Shown here: one piece after another, positions 15,526-23,694 of the stretch
How positions within the stretch are numbered: position 1 is the first letter of the stretch
Layout: the number at the start of each line of letters is the position of its first letter
Assembly (NCBI GenBank): GCA_946479405.1
Contig: CAMLGD010000010.1
Span: forward strand, 1-30,695
DNA length: 30,695 nt
Source of the DNA: an uncultured Vogesella sp.
GTDB taxonomy: Bacteria; Pseudomonadota; Gammaproteobacteria; Burkholderiales; Chromobacteriaceae
Direction: 5' to 3'
Notes under the pieces: model-generated
What the model saw: the letters and a program-made list of their open reading frames with translations, nothing else
Told to the model about the DNA's origin: nothing
The model's database searches: none
Program-made: the position numbers and the translations under genes

Positions 15526-16801
15526 GCCATGCTTTGCCCTGCTCGACGGCAACAATTTTTACGTTGCCTGCGAGCGGCTGTTCAACCCCGCGCTGCTAGG
15601 CATACCGGTCGTGGTGCTCTCCAATAACGATGGCTGCATCGTGTCGCGCTCGGCAGAAGCCAAGGCCATCGGCGTGCCGATGGGCGTCGCCTTTCACGAA
15701 GCGCGCAACTTGCTGTATCGCCATCACGGCAAGGCGCTGTCTTCCAACTACGAGCTATACGGCTCGCTGTCGCGCCGCATGATGACGTTGGCCGCACGTC
15801 ATGCCAGCGCGCAGGAGATTTATTCCATCGATGAGTGCTTCCTGGATTTTTCCGGCCAGCCCGATCCGCAACAGCAAGCCCGCCAGCTGCGACTGAGCGT
15901 GCAACGCAAGCTGGGACTGCCAGTCTGCATCGGCCTGGGGGCCAGCAAAACGCTGGCCAAGCTGGCCAATCAGGTTGCCAAGCAGCAAGCGCGTTTTGGT
16001 GGCGTATTCGACTGGCGCATGCTGACAGCGGCCGAACGCCAACAACTGCTGCAAAGTATGGATGTGGGCACCGTGTGGAGCATTGGCTACCGCTTGCGCG
16101 AGCAGTTGCAGGGACTGGGCATTGCCAGCGCGGCACAGTTGGCCGCGGCCAATCCGGCATGGGTGCGGCAACGCTTCGGCCTGGCCGTGGAGCGCACCGT
16201 GCGCGAACTACAGGGCGAGGCCTGCCTGAGCGTAGCGGATGTCACGCCGCCACGTCAGCAGATTCATTCCACGCGCTCGTTTGCCCGGCGGCTGGATGAT
16301 CTGGCCGAGCTACAGGCGGCCATCAGCCACCACGTTGCCCGCTGCGCCGAGAAGCTGCGCGCGCAGCACAGCGCCACCCGCCTGCTGCACATCCTGCTGC
16401 GCACCGACCCGCCCGGCCGTGGCGGCGCTCTACAGCAAAAACACTGGGCCAGCCTGCCGCTACTGATGCCAACCACCGACAGCCGCCACCTGACCGCCCA
16501 TGCGCTACAGCTGCTGCAACAGCTGTACCAACCGGGCGTGCGCTATCACAAGTGTGGCGTCATTCTGGATGAACTAGTCCCGGCCGACGCCAGCCGTCAG
16601 GGCGATTTATTTCTGCCGGCAGAGCCTGCGCGCAACCAGCAACTGATGCAGGCGCTGGATGGCATCAACCAGCGCTTTGGCAAGGACAGCATCCGCGTAG
16701 CCAGCAGCCTGCTGGGCAATGGTCGCTGGCACATGCGCCAGGATCAGCGCTCGCCGCGCTGCACCACCCGCTGGGACGAAATACTGAGTGCCAGCACCTG
16801 A
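15515..16801 (+). CDS. umuC: DNA polymerase V catalytic subunit (Y-family)
   Basis: 428 residues, normal UmuC length. It copies past DNA lesions with low fidelity. The catalytic carboxylates are present: Asp11 in ALLDGNNFYVACE and Asp106-Glu107 in YSIDECFLDFSG. The CIGLGASKTLAKLANQVAK palm/thumb motif and VWSIGYRL helix-hairpin region are intact, and QGDLFLP near the C-terminus is a plausible sliding-clamp-binding peptide. The catalytic subunit therefore looks active even though its UmuD partner has lost its peptidase dyad. ATG 15515 lies inside umuD, so translation is coupled. Confidence 0.96.
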   Translation: MPTEPCFALLDGNNFYVACERLFNPALLGIPVVVLSNNDGCIVSRSAEAKAIGVPMGVAFHEARNLLYRHHGKALSSNYELYGSLSRRMMTLAARHASAQEIYSIDECFLDFSGQPDPQQQARQLRLSVQRKLGLPVCIGLGASKTLAKLANQVAKQQARFGGVFDWRMLTAAERQQLLQSMDVGTVWSIGYRLREQLQGLGIASAAQLAAANPAWVRQRFGLAVERTVRELQGEACLSVADVTPPRQQIHSTRSFARRLDDLAELQAAISHHVARCAEKLRAQHSATRLLHILLRTDPPGRGGALQQKHWASLPLLMPTTDSRHLTAHALQLLQQLYQPGVRYHKCGVILDELVPADASRQGDLFLPAEPARNQQLMQALDGINQRFGKDSIRVASSLLGNGRWHMRQDQRSPRCTTRWDEILSAST

Positions 16802-16806
16802 ACCAG

Positions 16807-16845
16807 GTTGGCCGCAGCAACAAAATGCGGCCAACTATGGCCGCA
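16807..16845. repeat. Cluster of GTTGGCCGCA repeats after umuC
   Basis: GTTGGCCGCA (16807-16816) faces TGCGGCCAAC (16826-16835) across 9 nt, and a degenerate third copy, TGGCCGCA, ends at 16845. The second and third form an 8-bp stem with loop ACTA (16826-16845). Two mutually exclusive hairpins are possible. The first lies 5 nt after the umuC stop. Confidence 0.8.
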
Positions 16846-16941
16846 AAAGGAGGAGGAGAAACACGGTACAACTTGAGACACACACCAAAACGTATCTGGC
16901 ATAGCTTCAGCCTAGTCGTGTTTCCCGAGAACACAAGCAAG

Positions 16942-16970
16942 AAAAAACCCCGGTTTGTACCGGGGTTTTT
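16942..16970 (-). terminator. Bidirectional rho-independent terminator (typA / umuC)
   Basis: AAAAACCCCGGT (16943-16954), loop TTGT, ACCGGGGTTTTT (16959-16970), with A and T runs on both sides. It lies 16 nt after the typA stop and terminates umuDC from the other side. Between 16846 and 16941 there is a purine-rich AGGAGGAGGAG with no start codon after it; no gene is supported. Confidence 0.92.
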
Positions 16971-16985
16971 GCGTCAGGCAGAGGC

Positions 16986-18800
16986 TTAGCCTTCAACCTT
17001 GGACATACGACGACGATCGTGCTCTTGCAGCCAGCGCTTGCGGATACGGATGGATTTCGGGGTGATTTCCACCAGTTCATCATCATCGATGAACTCCACT
17101 GCGGATTCCAGCGTCAGCTTGATCGGCGTGGTCAGGCGCACTGCTTCGTCGGTACCGGAGGCACGCACGTTGGTCAGCTTCTTGCCCTTCAGCGGGTTCA
17201 CAACCAGATCGTTGTCGCGGCTGTGAATACCAATGATCATGCCTTCGTACAGCTTGTCGCCCGGGGACACGAACATGCGGCCACGGTCTTCCAGGTTCCA
17301 CAGTGCGTAGGCCACGGCTTCACCGTTGTCTTGCGAGATCAGCACGCCATTGTGACGGCCCGGCAGGTCGGCTTTCACCGGTGCGTAGTCGTCGAATACG
17401 TGGCTCATCAGGCCGGTACCGCGGGTCATGGTCATGAAGTCGGACTGGAAGCCGATCAGGCCACGTGCCGGAATGTGGTATTCCAGACGGGTACGACCCT
17501 GGCCATCGGATTCCATATTGGTCAGTTCGCCACGGCGACGACCAATTTCTTCCATCACGCCACCCTGGTGTGCATCTTCCAGGTCGATGGTCAGGTTTTC
17601 GTACGGCTCGCACTTCTGGCCGTTGATTTCCTTGAACACCACGCGCGGCTTGGCCACAGCCATTTCGAAGCCTTCGCGACGCATGTTTTCCAGCAGAATG
17701 GTCAGGTGCAGTTCGCCACGACCGGATACGCGGAACACGTCGGAGTCTTCGGTGTCTTCCACGCGCAGCGCCACGTTGGTCAGCAGCTCTTTGGTCAGGC
17801 GGTCGCGGATCTGGCGCGAAGTCACGAACTTGCCTTCGGTACCGGCCAGCGGGCTGGAGTTCACCATGAAGTCCATGGTCAGGGTCGGCTCATCCACCGA
17901 CAGCATCGGCAGGCCTACCGGCTGCTCCTTGTCGCAGATGGTCACACCGATACCGATATCGTCCAGACCGGAGATGATGATGATGTCGCCGGCTTCGGCT
18001 TCTTCCACCGGCACGCGATCCAGACCCTTGTAACCCAGCACCTGGTTGATGCGGCCTGCAGCCACCTGGTCGTCATGGTTCATTACCACAACAGCCTGGC
18101 CCGGCTTGATACGGCCGTTCAGTACGCGGCCAACACCCAGACGACCGGTGTAGGTGGAGTAGTCCAGTGCCGAAATCTGCAGCTGCAGCGGGGCATCGGC
18201 GCTACCAGCCGGAGTCGGCACGTGCTTCAGCACGGTCTCGAACAGCGGGCGCATGTTGTCGGACTCTTCTTCCAGCTCCAGCTTGGCAAAGCCGTTCAGG
18301 CCGGAAGCGTAAATGATCGGGAAGTCCAGCTGCTCGTCGGTAGCGCCCAGCTTGTCGAACAGATCGAAAGTCTGGTCTACCACCCAGTCCGGACGTGCGC
18401 CCGGACGGTCAACCTTGTTGATCACCACGATCGGGCGCAGGCCCAGTGCCAGTGCCTTCTTGGTCACAAAGCGGGTTTGCGGCATCGGGCCTTCTACGGC
18501 GTCAACCAGCAGCAGAACACCGTCCACCATGCCCAGTACGCGCTCTACTTCGCCGCCGAAGTCGGCGTGGCCCGGGGTATCCACGATGTTGATGTGCACG
18601 CCTTCGTAATCGATGGCAGTGTTTTTGGCCAGAATGGTAATGCCGCGTTCTTTTTCCAGATCGTTGGAATCCATCACGCGTTCGTCAACCTGCTGGTTGT
18701 CGCGGAAGGTGCCGGACTGGCGCAGCAGTTGGTCAACCAGGGTGGTTTTGCCGTGGTCAACGTGGGCAATGATGGCAATGTTACGAATTTGTCGGGTCAT
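16986..18800 (-). CDS. typA: Ribosome-associated translational GTPase TypA/BipA
   Basis: 604 residues, the standard length. A translational GTPase related to EF-G that helps 50S assembly and stress adaptation. G motifs: [11 protein letters not shown] (P-loop, about 10-20), ERGIT switch [23 protein letters not shown]. The TypA-specific middle is present ([40 protein letters not shown]) as is the C-terminal [20 protein letters not shown] and [26 protein letters not shown] fixes the start at 18800; the frame stays open further upstream, but that part is not TypA. Codon use is visibly more biased and lower in GC than the neighbours, as expected of a highly expressed gene. An extended -10 promoter lies at 18833-18841. 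Confidence 0.98.
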   Translation of the reverse strand: MTRQIRNIAIIAHVDHGKTTLVDQLLRQSGTFRDNQQVDERVMDSNDLEKERGITILAKNTAIDYEGVHINIVDTPGHADFGGEVERVLGMVDGVLLLVDAVEGPMPQTRFVTKKALALGLRPIVVINKVDRPGARPDWVVDQTFDLFDKLGATDEQLDFPIIYASGLNGFAKLELEEESDNMRPLFETVLKHVPTPAGSADAPLQLQISALDYSTYTGRLGVGRVLNGRIKPGQAVVVMNHDDQVAAGRINQVLGYKGLDRVPVEEAEAGDIIIISGLDDIGIGVTICDKEQPVGLPMLSVDEPTLTMDFMVNSSPLAGTEGKFVTSRQIRDRLTKELLTNVALRVEDTEDSDVFRVSGRGELHLTILLENMRREGFEMAVAKPRVVFKEINGQKCEPYENLTIDLEDAHQGGVMEEIGRRRGELTNMESDGQGRTRLEYHIPARGLIGFQSDFMTMTRGTGLMSHVFDDYAPVKADLPGRHNGVLISQDNGEAVAYALWNLEDRGRMFVSPGDKLYEGMIIGIHSRDNDLVVNPLKGKKLTNVRASGTDEAVRLTTPIKLTLESAVEFIDDDELVEITPKSIRIRKRWLQEHDRRRMSKVEG

Positions 18801-18832
18801 GGGTGCTCGGTGTTCAGCGAAAAAGTCGCGCG

Positions 18833-18841
18833 ATTCTATCA
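18833..18841 (-). promoter_or_regulatory. Extended -10 promoter of typA
   Basis: On the minus strand TGATAGAAT gives a TGn extension plus TAGAAT (5 of 6 to consensus) with a start near 18826, leaving about 25 nt of leader. No strong -35 is seen, as is usual for extended -10 promoters. Confidence 0.5.
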
Positions 18842-18911
18842 TGAACAGGGTGACACTGCAGTGAATGCCGCTATTTTTCGGTACACTGCGCCGTTTTGGG
18901 GGGCAAGACAT

Positions 18912-19772
18912 ATGTATGACTGGAATGCACTGTGGCATGTCCATGACAACTACCGCACCGGCTATGCCGGGCCGGCGACAGATATCAACCAGCTGGCCGA
19001 CGAGCTGGGCGGCAAGTTGGTGAAGCCGGCGCGCGACGAGCACGACCTGGCGGTATACGACACCGGCGAAGCCTACACGCTGCTGCGCCACGACAACGGG
19101 CTGCAAATGCTGAGCCTGGCCAAGCGCCACCTGTTTGACATTGGCGTGCGTCTGGTCACCACCGATGAAGGCCAGGCGCTGGCGCTGCCTTACCTGGAAG
19201 TGCTGGTCGACAACCTGGCCACAGGCGAAGAAGCGGCGTGGCGCGGCGAGGTGAGCTGCAATACTGACGGCGAGCTGGTGGTAAACGGCGAGACACTCAG
19301 CCCGGACCTGCCACCAAAGATGCAGTTCCAGCTGTCGTTCAGCAATGAGCAACGCTTCAGCGCCGCGCTACAGGAAGCCTGGCAGGAGGCCGCAGAGCAC
19401 ATCACGCTGGACGCGGCGGCCTGGTTCAACGCCGAGGCACTGGAAGACGCGCCGGAAGAACCACCGCTGGATGCCCGTATTCAGCAAATGTGCGACCGCT
19501 ACGCCGAAATCATCCGTCGCGAACAGGCAATACTGTCGCGTCGTTTTGCCGATGCCGAGCTGCATCTGGTAGCCGAAGTGCTGCGCGGCGTGCATTTTGA
19601 CAGCGCCGAATCCTGCCGCGGCCTGTGGCTGGCGGTAGAGGCGCGCATCCTACACGACGAACTGGACCACAAGTACAAGGTGGATGGCGAGGCACTGCTG
19701 GAGAAGCTGCGGGTGCTGAGCTACACCCAGGAAGTGGCGCTGATCGAGGCGCTGGCGCCGGTACAGCCGTAA
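18912..19772 (+). CDS. Hypothetical acidic protein
   Basis: 286 residues, not recognised. It starts MYDWNALWHVHDNYRTGYAG and is rich in Asp and Glu throughout. The first 190 residues have alternating strands and loops; the last 100 are helical with possible coiled-coil character (RIQQMCDRYAEIIRREQAIL, then EARILHDELDHKYKVDGEAL). No membrane segment, signal peptide or metal-binding Cys set is seen, so it is probably cytosolic. ATG 18912 follows GGGGGG about 10 nt upstream, a rough ribosome site, and the two genes on either side are on the minus strand. A TACACT -10 candidate (near 18882) lies just upstream. Confidence 0.75.
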   Translation: MYDWNALWHVHDNYRTGYAGPATDINQLADELGGKLVKPARDEHDLAVYDTGEAYTLLRHDNGLQMLSLAKRHLFDIGVRLVTTDEGQALALPYLEVLVDNLATGEEAAWRGEVSCNTDGELVVNGETLSPDLPPKMQFQLSFSNEQRFSAALQEAWQEAAEHITLDAAAWFNAEALEDAPEEPPLDARIQQMCDRYAEIIRREQAILSRRFADAELHLVAEVLRGVHFDSAESCRGLWLAVEARILHDELDHKYKVDGEALLEKLRVLSYTQEVALIEALAPVQP

Positions 19773-19776
19773 CAGC

Positions 19777-19813
19777 TTGGCCGCAAGCAAACGGGCGACC
19801 GATGGTCGCCCGT
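19777..19813 (+). terminator. Rho-independent terminator with adjacent repeat copy
   Basis: ACGGGCGACC (19791-19800), loop GAT, GGTCGCCCGT (19804-19813), followed by TGTTGTTTT. A TTGGCCGCA copy (19777-19785) sits between the stop codon at 19772 and the stem. It may also serve the convergent oxidoreductase gene. Confidence 0.85.
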
Positions 19814-19856
19814 TGTTGTTTTCACCCGCGATGCTTTGCACGTTAACGCGTGCGAC

Positions 19857-20846
19857 TCAGCCGGCAATCACCGGCATCAGGCTCAGCACCACCTTGCCAA
19901 GATTGCGGTTTTCTTCCACATAGTGATGTGCATCGGCCACCGCGGCTAGCGGGTAGATACTGTCCAGCGTCACCTGCGCCCGTCCATCCTGCAATGCCGG
20001 CAACACCTCCTGCGCCAGCGCTGCGGCCAACCTGGCCTTTACCGCTTCCGGCTGGCTACGCAGCGTGGAGCCGATGATCTTCAGCCGCTTCACCAGCAGC
20101 AGGCCAAGGTTGAGGTTGCCCTGCACCCCGCCCATCACACCGATCAGCACCAGCCGGCCATCCTGCTTCAATACTGCGATATTGTCGTCGAACAATGACG
20201 CCCCCACTGGGTCCAGCACCACATCCACGCCACCATGTTCCTTTATATAGGCTGCAAATCCCGCCTGACGACTGTCGATCACGTCATCCGCACCCAGCCG
20301 ACGACAGAAAGCACGCTTCTCTTCGCTACCGGCACTGGCAATCACACGACAGCCCAGCAGGCTGGCCAGCTGGATCGCCGCCGCGCCGACACCGCTGGCG
20401 CCGGCGTGAATCAGCACCGTTTCACCGGCGCGCAGCTGGGCGATTTCCACCAGATTGAACCAGGCAGTCATCCACGCTTCCGGCAGGCTGGCCGCCTCGG
20501 CCCAGCTCATCATGTCCGGCTTGGGAATCGCCGCCGAGCTGTCCAGCAACGCATACTCGGCATAGCCGCCGCCGGACACCAGCCCGAACACGGCATCGCT
20601 CTCCTGAAAACGCGATGGCCCGTTGACGGCATCCACCACCCCGGCCACCTCCAGCCCCAGAATCGGCGACGCGCCCTTGGGTGGCGGATACTTGCCCTCG
20701 CGCTGCACGATATCGGCACGATTGATCCCGGCCGCCAGCACCCGTACGCGCAGCTGCCCCGGCGCCGGCGCCGGCTTCTCCACCACGTCCAGTCGCAGGG
20801 TATCCACCCCACCGGCACCGGACTGCACAACCGCCTGCATAGCCAT
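19857..20846 (-). CDS. NAD(P)H quinone oxidoreductase, zinc-independent MDR family
   Basis: 329 residues of the medium-chain dehydrogenase/reductase fold, closest to the PIG3/TP53I3-type quinone oxidoreductases that reduce quinones or enones with NADPH. The N-terminal catalytic domain has AGINRADIVQREGKYPPPKG and ILGLEVAGVV, with no structural-zinc Cys set. The Rossmann domain has ETVLIHAGASGVGAAAIQLA at about 140-160. FGLVSGGGYAEYALLD and the C-terminal NRNLGKVVLSL are typical. ATG 20846 has GGAGGG 8 nt upstream and is preferred over the ATG two codons later. It is divergent from ccoI with 51 nt between starts, so the promoters must interdigitate. Confidence 0.92.
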   Translation of the reverse strand: MAMQAVVQSGAGGVDTLRLDVVEKPAPAPGQLRVRVLAAGINRADIVQREGKYPPPKGASPILGLEVAGVVDAVNGPSRFQESDAVFGLVSGGGYAEYALLDSSAAIPKPDMMSWAEAASLPEAWMTAWFNLVEIAQLRAGETVLIHAGASGVGAAAIQLASLLGCRVIASAGSEEKRAFCRRLGADDVIDSRQAGFAAYIKEHGGVDVVLDPVGASLFDDNIAVLKQDGRLVLIGVMGGVQGNLNLGLLLVKRLKIIGSTLRSQPEAVKARLAAALAQEVLPALQDGRAQVTLDSIYPLAAVADAHHYVEENRNLGKVVLSLMPVIAG

Positions 20847-20883
20847 GCTTGACCCTCCACAAACCAGGCAAATGTTCTTGCAT

Positions 20884-20889
20884 TACAAT
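20884..20889 (+). promoter_or_regulatory. Possible -10 element of ccoI
   Basis: TACAAT lies 8 nt before ATG 20898, with no Shine-Dalgarno in between. If used, the ccoI message would begin 1-3 nt before its start codon, i.e. nearly leaderless. No FNR box (TTGAT-N4-ATCAA) is seen in the 51-nt gap, though ccoI is often oxygen-regulated. Confidence 0.3.
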
Positions 20890-20897
20890 AGCACGCC

Positions 20898-23345
20898 ATG
20901 AACCAGCCCTGTTTCCACTGCCACCTGCCCGTACCCGACGGACAGGACTTCCCCATCCGCTATCGCCAACGTACCGAACAAGCCTGCTGTGCCGGCTGCC
21001 AGGCCGTGGCTCAGACCATCATCGACAGCGGGCTGGGCGATTATTACCAGCACCGCACCGATAGCCAGCAAAAAGCCGAAGCCCTGCCGGCCGAGCTGCT
21101 GCAACAGATTTCCCTCTATGACTCGGACAAGCTGCAGCAGAGCTTCGTTCGCCACGAAGACGGCGCCGTGCGCGAAGCCACGCTGATGCTGGAAGGCATC
21201 ACCTGCGCCGCCTGCGTGTGGCTGAACGAGCAGCATGTGCGCCAGCTGCCGGGCGTACTGAGCGTGGACATCAACTACAGCAGCCATCGCGCCCGTGTGC
21301 GCTGGGACAACAGCCGACTGCAGCTGTCACAGATCCTGCACGCCATCGCCGAAATCGGCTACCGCGCCCATCCCTATGACAGCGCGCGCCAGGAGGCGGT
21401 GCAGCAGCGCGAGCGCAAGCAGGCACTGAACCGGTTGTGGGTGGCCGGGCTGTCGATGATGCAGGTGATGATGTACGCGGTACCCATCTATATGGCACCG
21501 GAAGGTGATATCGAAGCGCAGTGGCTGTGGATCTTGCACTGGGCCAGCTTCGTGCTGACCTTGCCGGTGGTGGTGTACTCGGCGGTGCCGTTTTACCGCG
21601 CCACTTGGCGCGACCTGAAAACCCGGCGTGTGGGCATGGACACGCCGGTCACCATCGGCATCCTGACTGCGTTCTTTGCCAGCCTGTGGGCGCTGCTGAA
21701 CAAGGTGGAACACGGCGTGTACTTCGACTCGGTGTCGATGTTCATCTTCCTGTTGCTGGGCGGGCGCTATCTGGAAAGCATGGCACGGCGCAAGACCGGC
21801 GAGGCCACCGAGCGGCTGGTCAAGCTGGTGCCAGCCTTCGTACACCAGCTGGAAAGTTGGCCGCACAGCCACGAAACCCAGGAAGTGGCTGCGGCCAACG
21901 TGGCAGTCGGCACACAGCTGTTGGTCAAAGCGGGTGAAACCGTACCCTGCGATGGCCGCATTCTGGATGGCCACAGCAGCGTGGACGAAGCCTTGCTCAC
22001 CGGCGAAAGCACCCCCATCCGCAAAACCGTGGGCGACCTGGTGATTGCTGGCAGCGTCAACCAGGCCAGTCCACTGGTGCTGGAAGTCACCCAGACCGGC
22101 AACGATACCCGTCTGGCCGGCATCGTGCGCCTGCTGGATCAGGCAATGGCGGAAAAGCCGCAACTGGCCAAGCTGGCGGACCGCTTTGCCGCCTGGTTCG
22201 TCGCCCTGCTGCTCTTGGCCGCTGCCGGCACCTATCTCGGCTGGAGCCTGCTGGACGGCCCGCAGCATGCACTGTGGATTACCGTCGCGGTACTGGTGGT
22301 GTCCTGCCCGTGCGCACTGAGCCTGGCCACCCCGGCGGCGCTGACCGCCGCCACCGGCCACCTGGCGCAGATCGGCGTGCTCACCACCCGCGGCCATGCA
22401 CTGGAAACACTGGCCAAGATTAGCGACGTGGTGTTCGACAAGACCGGCACCCTCACCTATGGCCGCATGCAGCTGCTGGCCACGCAGGAAACCGCACATG
22501 CTGAACCGACAGCCGCCATCGTGCTGGCCGCCGCGCTGGAGCAATCTTCCGAACACCCCATCGCCCGCGCACTCAGCGCTGCAGCGCCGGATGTCGCCCT
22601 GCCTACCGTGACGGCATTGCATAACCAGCCCGGTCGCGGCGTGGAAGGCAGCATCGCCGGCCAACGCTGGCGGCTGGGGCAACCGGATTTTGTCGCTGAA
22701 CTGAGCGGCACAGACGCCGTCGCGGCCATGCCCACCGCCACCATGCCGGCGGCGGCAACGCTTGTCGCGCTGGGCGATGCACGCGGCATCAAGGCTTGGT
22801 TTGCCGTCGGCGACCAGTTGCGTGACAGCGCTGCAACACTGATCGGCCGCCTGCAGGCACAGGGCCTGCGCGTACACCTGCTGTCGGGTGATGCCGAACT
22901 GGCGGTGGCAACGTTGGCCGCAGAACTTGGCATCGCGCATTACCGTGCCGGCGCCACACCGGAAGACAAGCTGGCCTATGTCAGCCAGCTGCAGCAAGCT
23001 GGCGCCCGCGTGCTGATGCTGGGCGACGGCGTCAACGATGCCCCGGTATTGGCACGCGCCGACGTCTCGCTGGCCATGGGCGGAGGTACCGATGTAGCGC
23101 GCGCCAGCGGCGACATGGTGCTGATGGGCGACGATATTGCCCAACTTTCCAAAGCACTGCTACTGGCGCGGCGCACCATGCGCATCATCCGCCAGAACCT
23201 GCTGTGGGCGGCGGTGTACAATCTGGTGGCACTGCCGCTGGCGATTACCGGCCACGTCACCCCGTGGCTAGCCAGCCTGGGCATGGCGGCCAGTTCGCTG
23301 CTGGTGGTCAGCAACGCGCTGCGGCTAGTCAAACGGAGCAAGTAA
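20898..23345 (+). CDS. ccoI: Copper-translocating P-type ATPase for cbb3 oxidase assembly
   Basis: 815 residues. The FixI/CcoI ATPase moves copper out of the cytoplasm for insertion in cbb3-type cytochrome oxidase. The N-terminal Cys-rich extension has CFHC (5-8) and CCAGC (30-34), typical of CcoI; a heavy-metal-associated domain carries GITCAAC (Cys103, Cys106). The membrane part contains the ion-binding CPC in VSCPCALSLATP near 470. The actuator has LTGESTP, the phosphorylated Asp514 is in FDKTGTLTYG, and the hinge is GDGVNDAPVLARAD. Eight membrane helices fit the PIB type. The next gene, ccoS, overlaps by one base. ccoNOQP and ccoG are not in the window. Confidence 0.96.
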   Translation: MNQPCFHCHLPVPDGQDFPIRYRQRTEQACCAGCQAVAQTIIDSGLGDYYQHRTDSQQKAEALPAELLQQISLYDSDKLQQSFVRHEDGAVREATLMLEGITCAACVWLNEQHVRQLPGVLSVDINYSSHRARVRWDNSRLQLSQILHAIAEIGYRAHPYDSARQEAVQQRERKQALNRLWVAGLSMMQVMMYAVPIYMAPEGDIEAQWLWILHWASFVLTLPVVVYSAVPFYRATWRDLKTRRVGMDTPVTIGILTAFFASLWALLNKVEHGVYFDSVSMFIFLLLGGRYLESMARRKTGEATERLVKLVPAFVHQLESWPHSHETQEVAAANVAVGTQLLVKAGETVPCDGRILDGHSSVDEALLTGESTPIRKTVGDLVIAGSVNQASPLVLEVTQTGNDTRLAGIVRLLDQAMAEKPQLAKLADRFAAWFVALLLLAAAGTYLGWSLLDGPQHALWITVAVLVVSCPCALSLATPAALTAATGHLAQIGVLTTRGHALETLAKISDVVFDKTGTLTYGRMQLLATQETAHAEPTAAIVLAAALEQSSEHPIARALSAAAPDVALPTVTALHNQPGRGVEGSIAGQRWRLGQPDFVAELSGTDAVAAMPTATMPAAATLVALGDARGIKAWFAVGDQLRDSAATLIGRLQAQGLRVHLLSGDAELAVATLAAELGIAHYRAGATPEDKLAYVSQLQQAGARVLMLGDGVNDAPVLARADVSLAMGGGTDVARASGDMVLMGDDIAQLSKALLLARRTMRIIRQNLLWAAVYNLVALPLAITGHVTPWLASLGMAASSLLVVSNALRLVKRSK

Positions 23346-23512
23346 TGGAAAGCCTGTATTTATTGATTCCGCTCAGCATCCTGCTGGTGTTCGTCATCGG
23401 CGTGCTGTTCTGGTGGTCTACCCGCTCCGGCCAGTTCGACGACCTGGAAGGCCCGGCGCACCGCATCCTGATGGATGACGACAGCCCACCCGGCGAAGAC
23501 GACCCGCGCTGA
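23345..23512 (+). CDS. ccoS: Cytochrome oxidase maturation protein, cbb3-type
   Basis: 55 residues. One N-terminal membrane helix (LYLLIPLSILLVFVIGVLFW) is followed by WSTRSGQFDDLEGPAHRILM and an acidic tail, the standard CcoS pattern. CcoS is needed for heme and copper insertion in cbb3 oxidase. Its ATG shares the last base of the ccoI stop (TAATG), so it is translationally coupled to ccoI, as in most genomes. Confidence 0.95.
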   Translation: MESLYLLIPLSILLVFVIGVLFWWSTRSGQFDDLEGPAHRILMDDDSPPGEDDPR

Positions 23513-23521
23513 GCATCGCCC

Positions 23522-23551
23522 CTGCGGCCAACCTTGCAAGGTTGGCCGCAG
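23522..23551. terminator. Perfect 30-bp palindrome from an inverted GTTGGCCGCA pair
   Basis: CTGCGGCCAACCTTG (23522-23536) is followed directly by its exact reverse complement to 23551. It begins 10 nt after the ccoS stop. It can fold to a long hairpin but lacks a T tail, so its terminator strength is uncertain. Nothing else is seen in 23552-23694 except the short trkA leader. Confidence 0.75.
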
Positions 23552-23694
23552 TGCTGTGGCGCCCCGATATGCCATGACAATCGCCGGCGGGATGGCATAA
23601 TCTGGCCGCGCCCACGCCGCCACAACGCGGCACACCACGTAAAATCAGCACAGTACGCGCGCCCTGCGCGTGCTACCGGCATGGATCTCTCGGC

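Noticed and set aside
17019..19772. A 917-codon plus-strand open frame running through typA
   Set aside because: It is antisense to typA, whose motifs are unmistakable. Only its last 286 codons (from ATG 18912) behave like a gene; the rest is open because of codon bias.
21327..23144. A 605-codon minus-strand frame opposite ccoI
   Set aside because: Gln/His/Ala-rich shadow of the ccoI frame with no domain; ccoI carries all P-type ATPase motifs.
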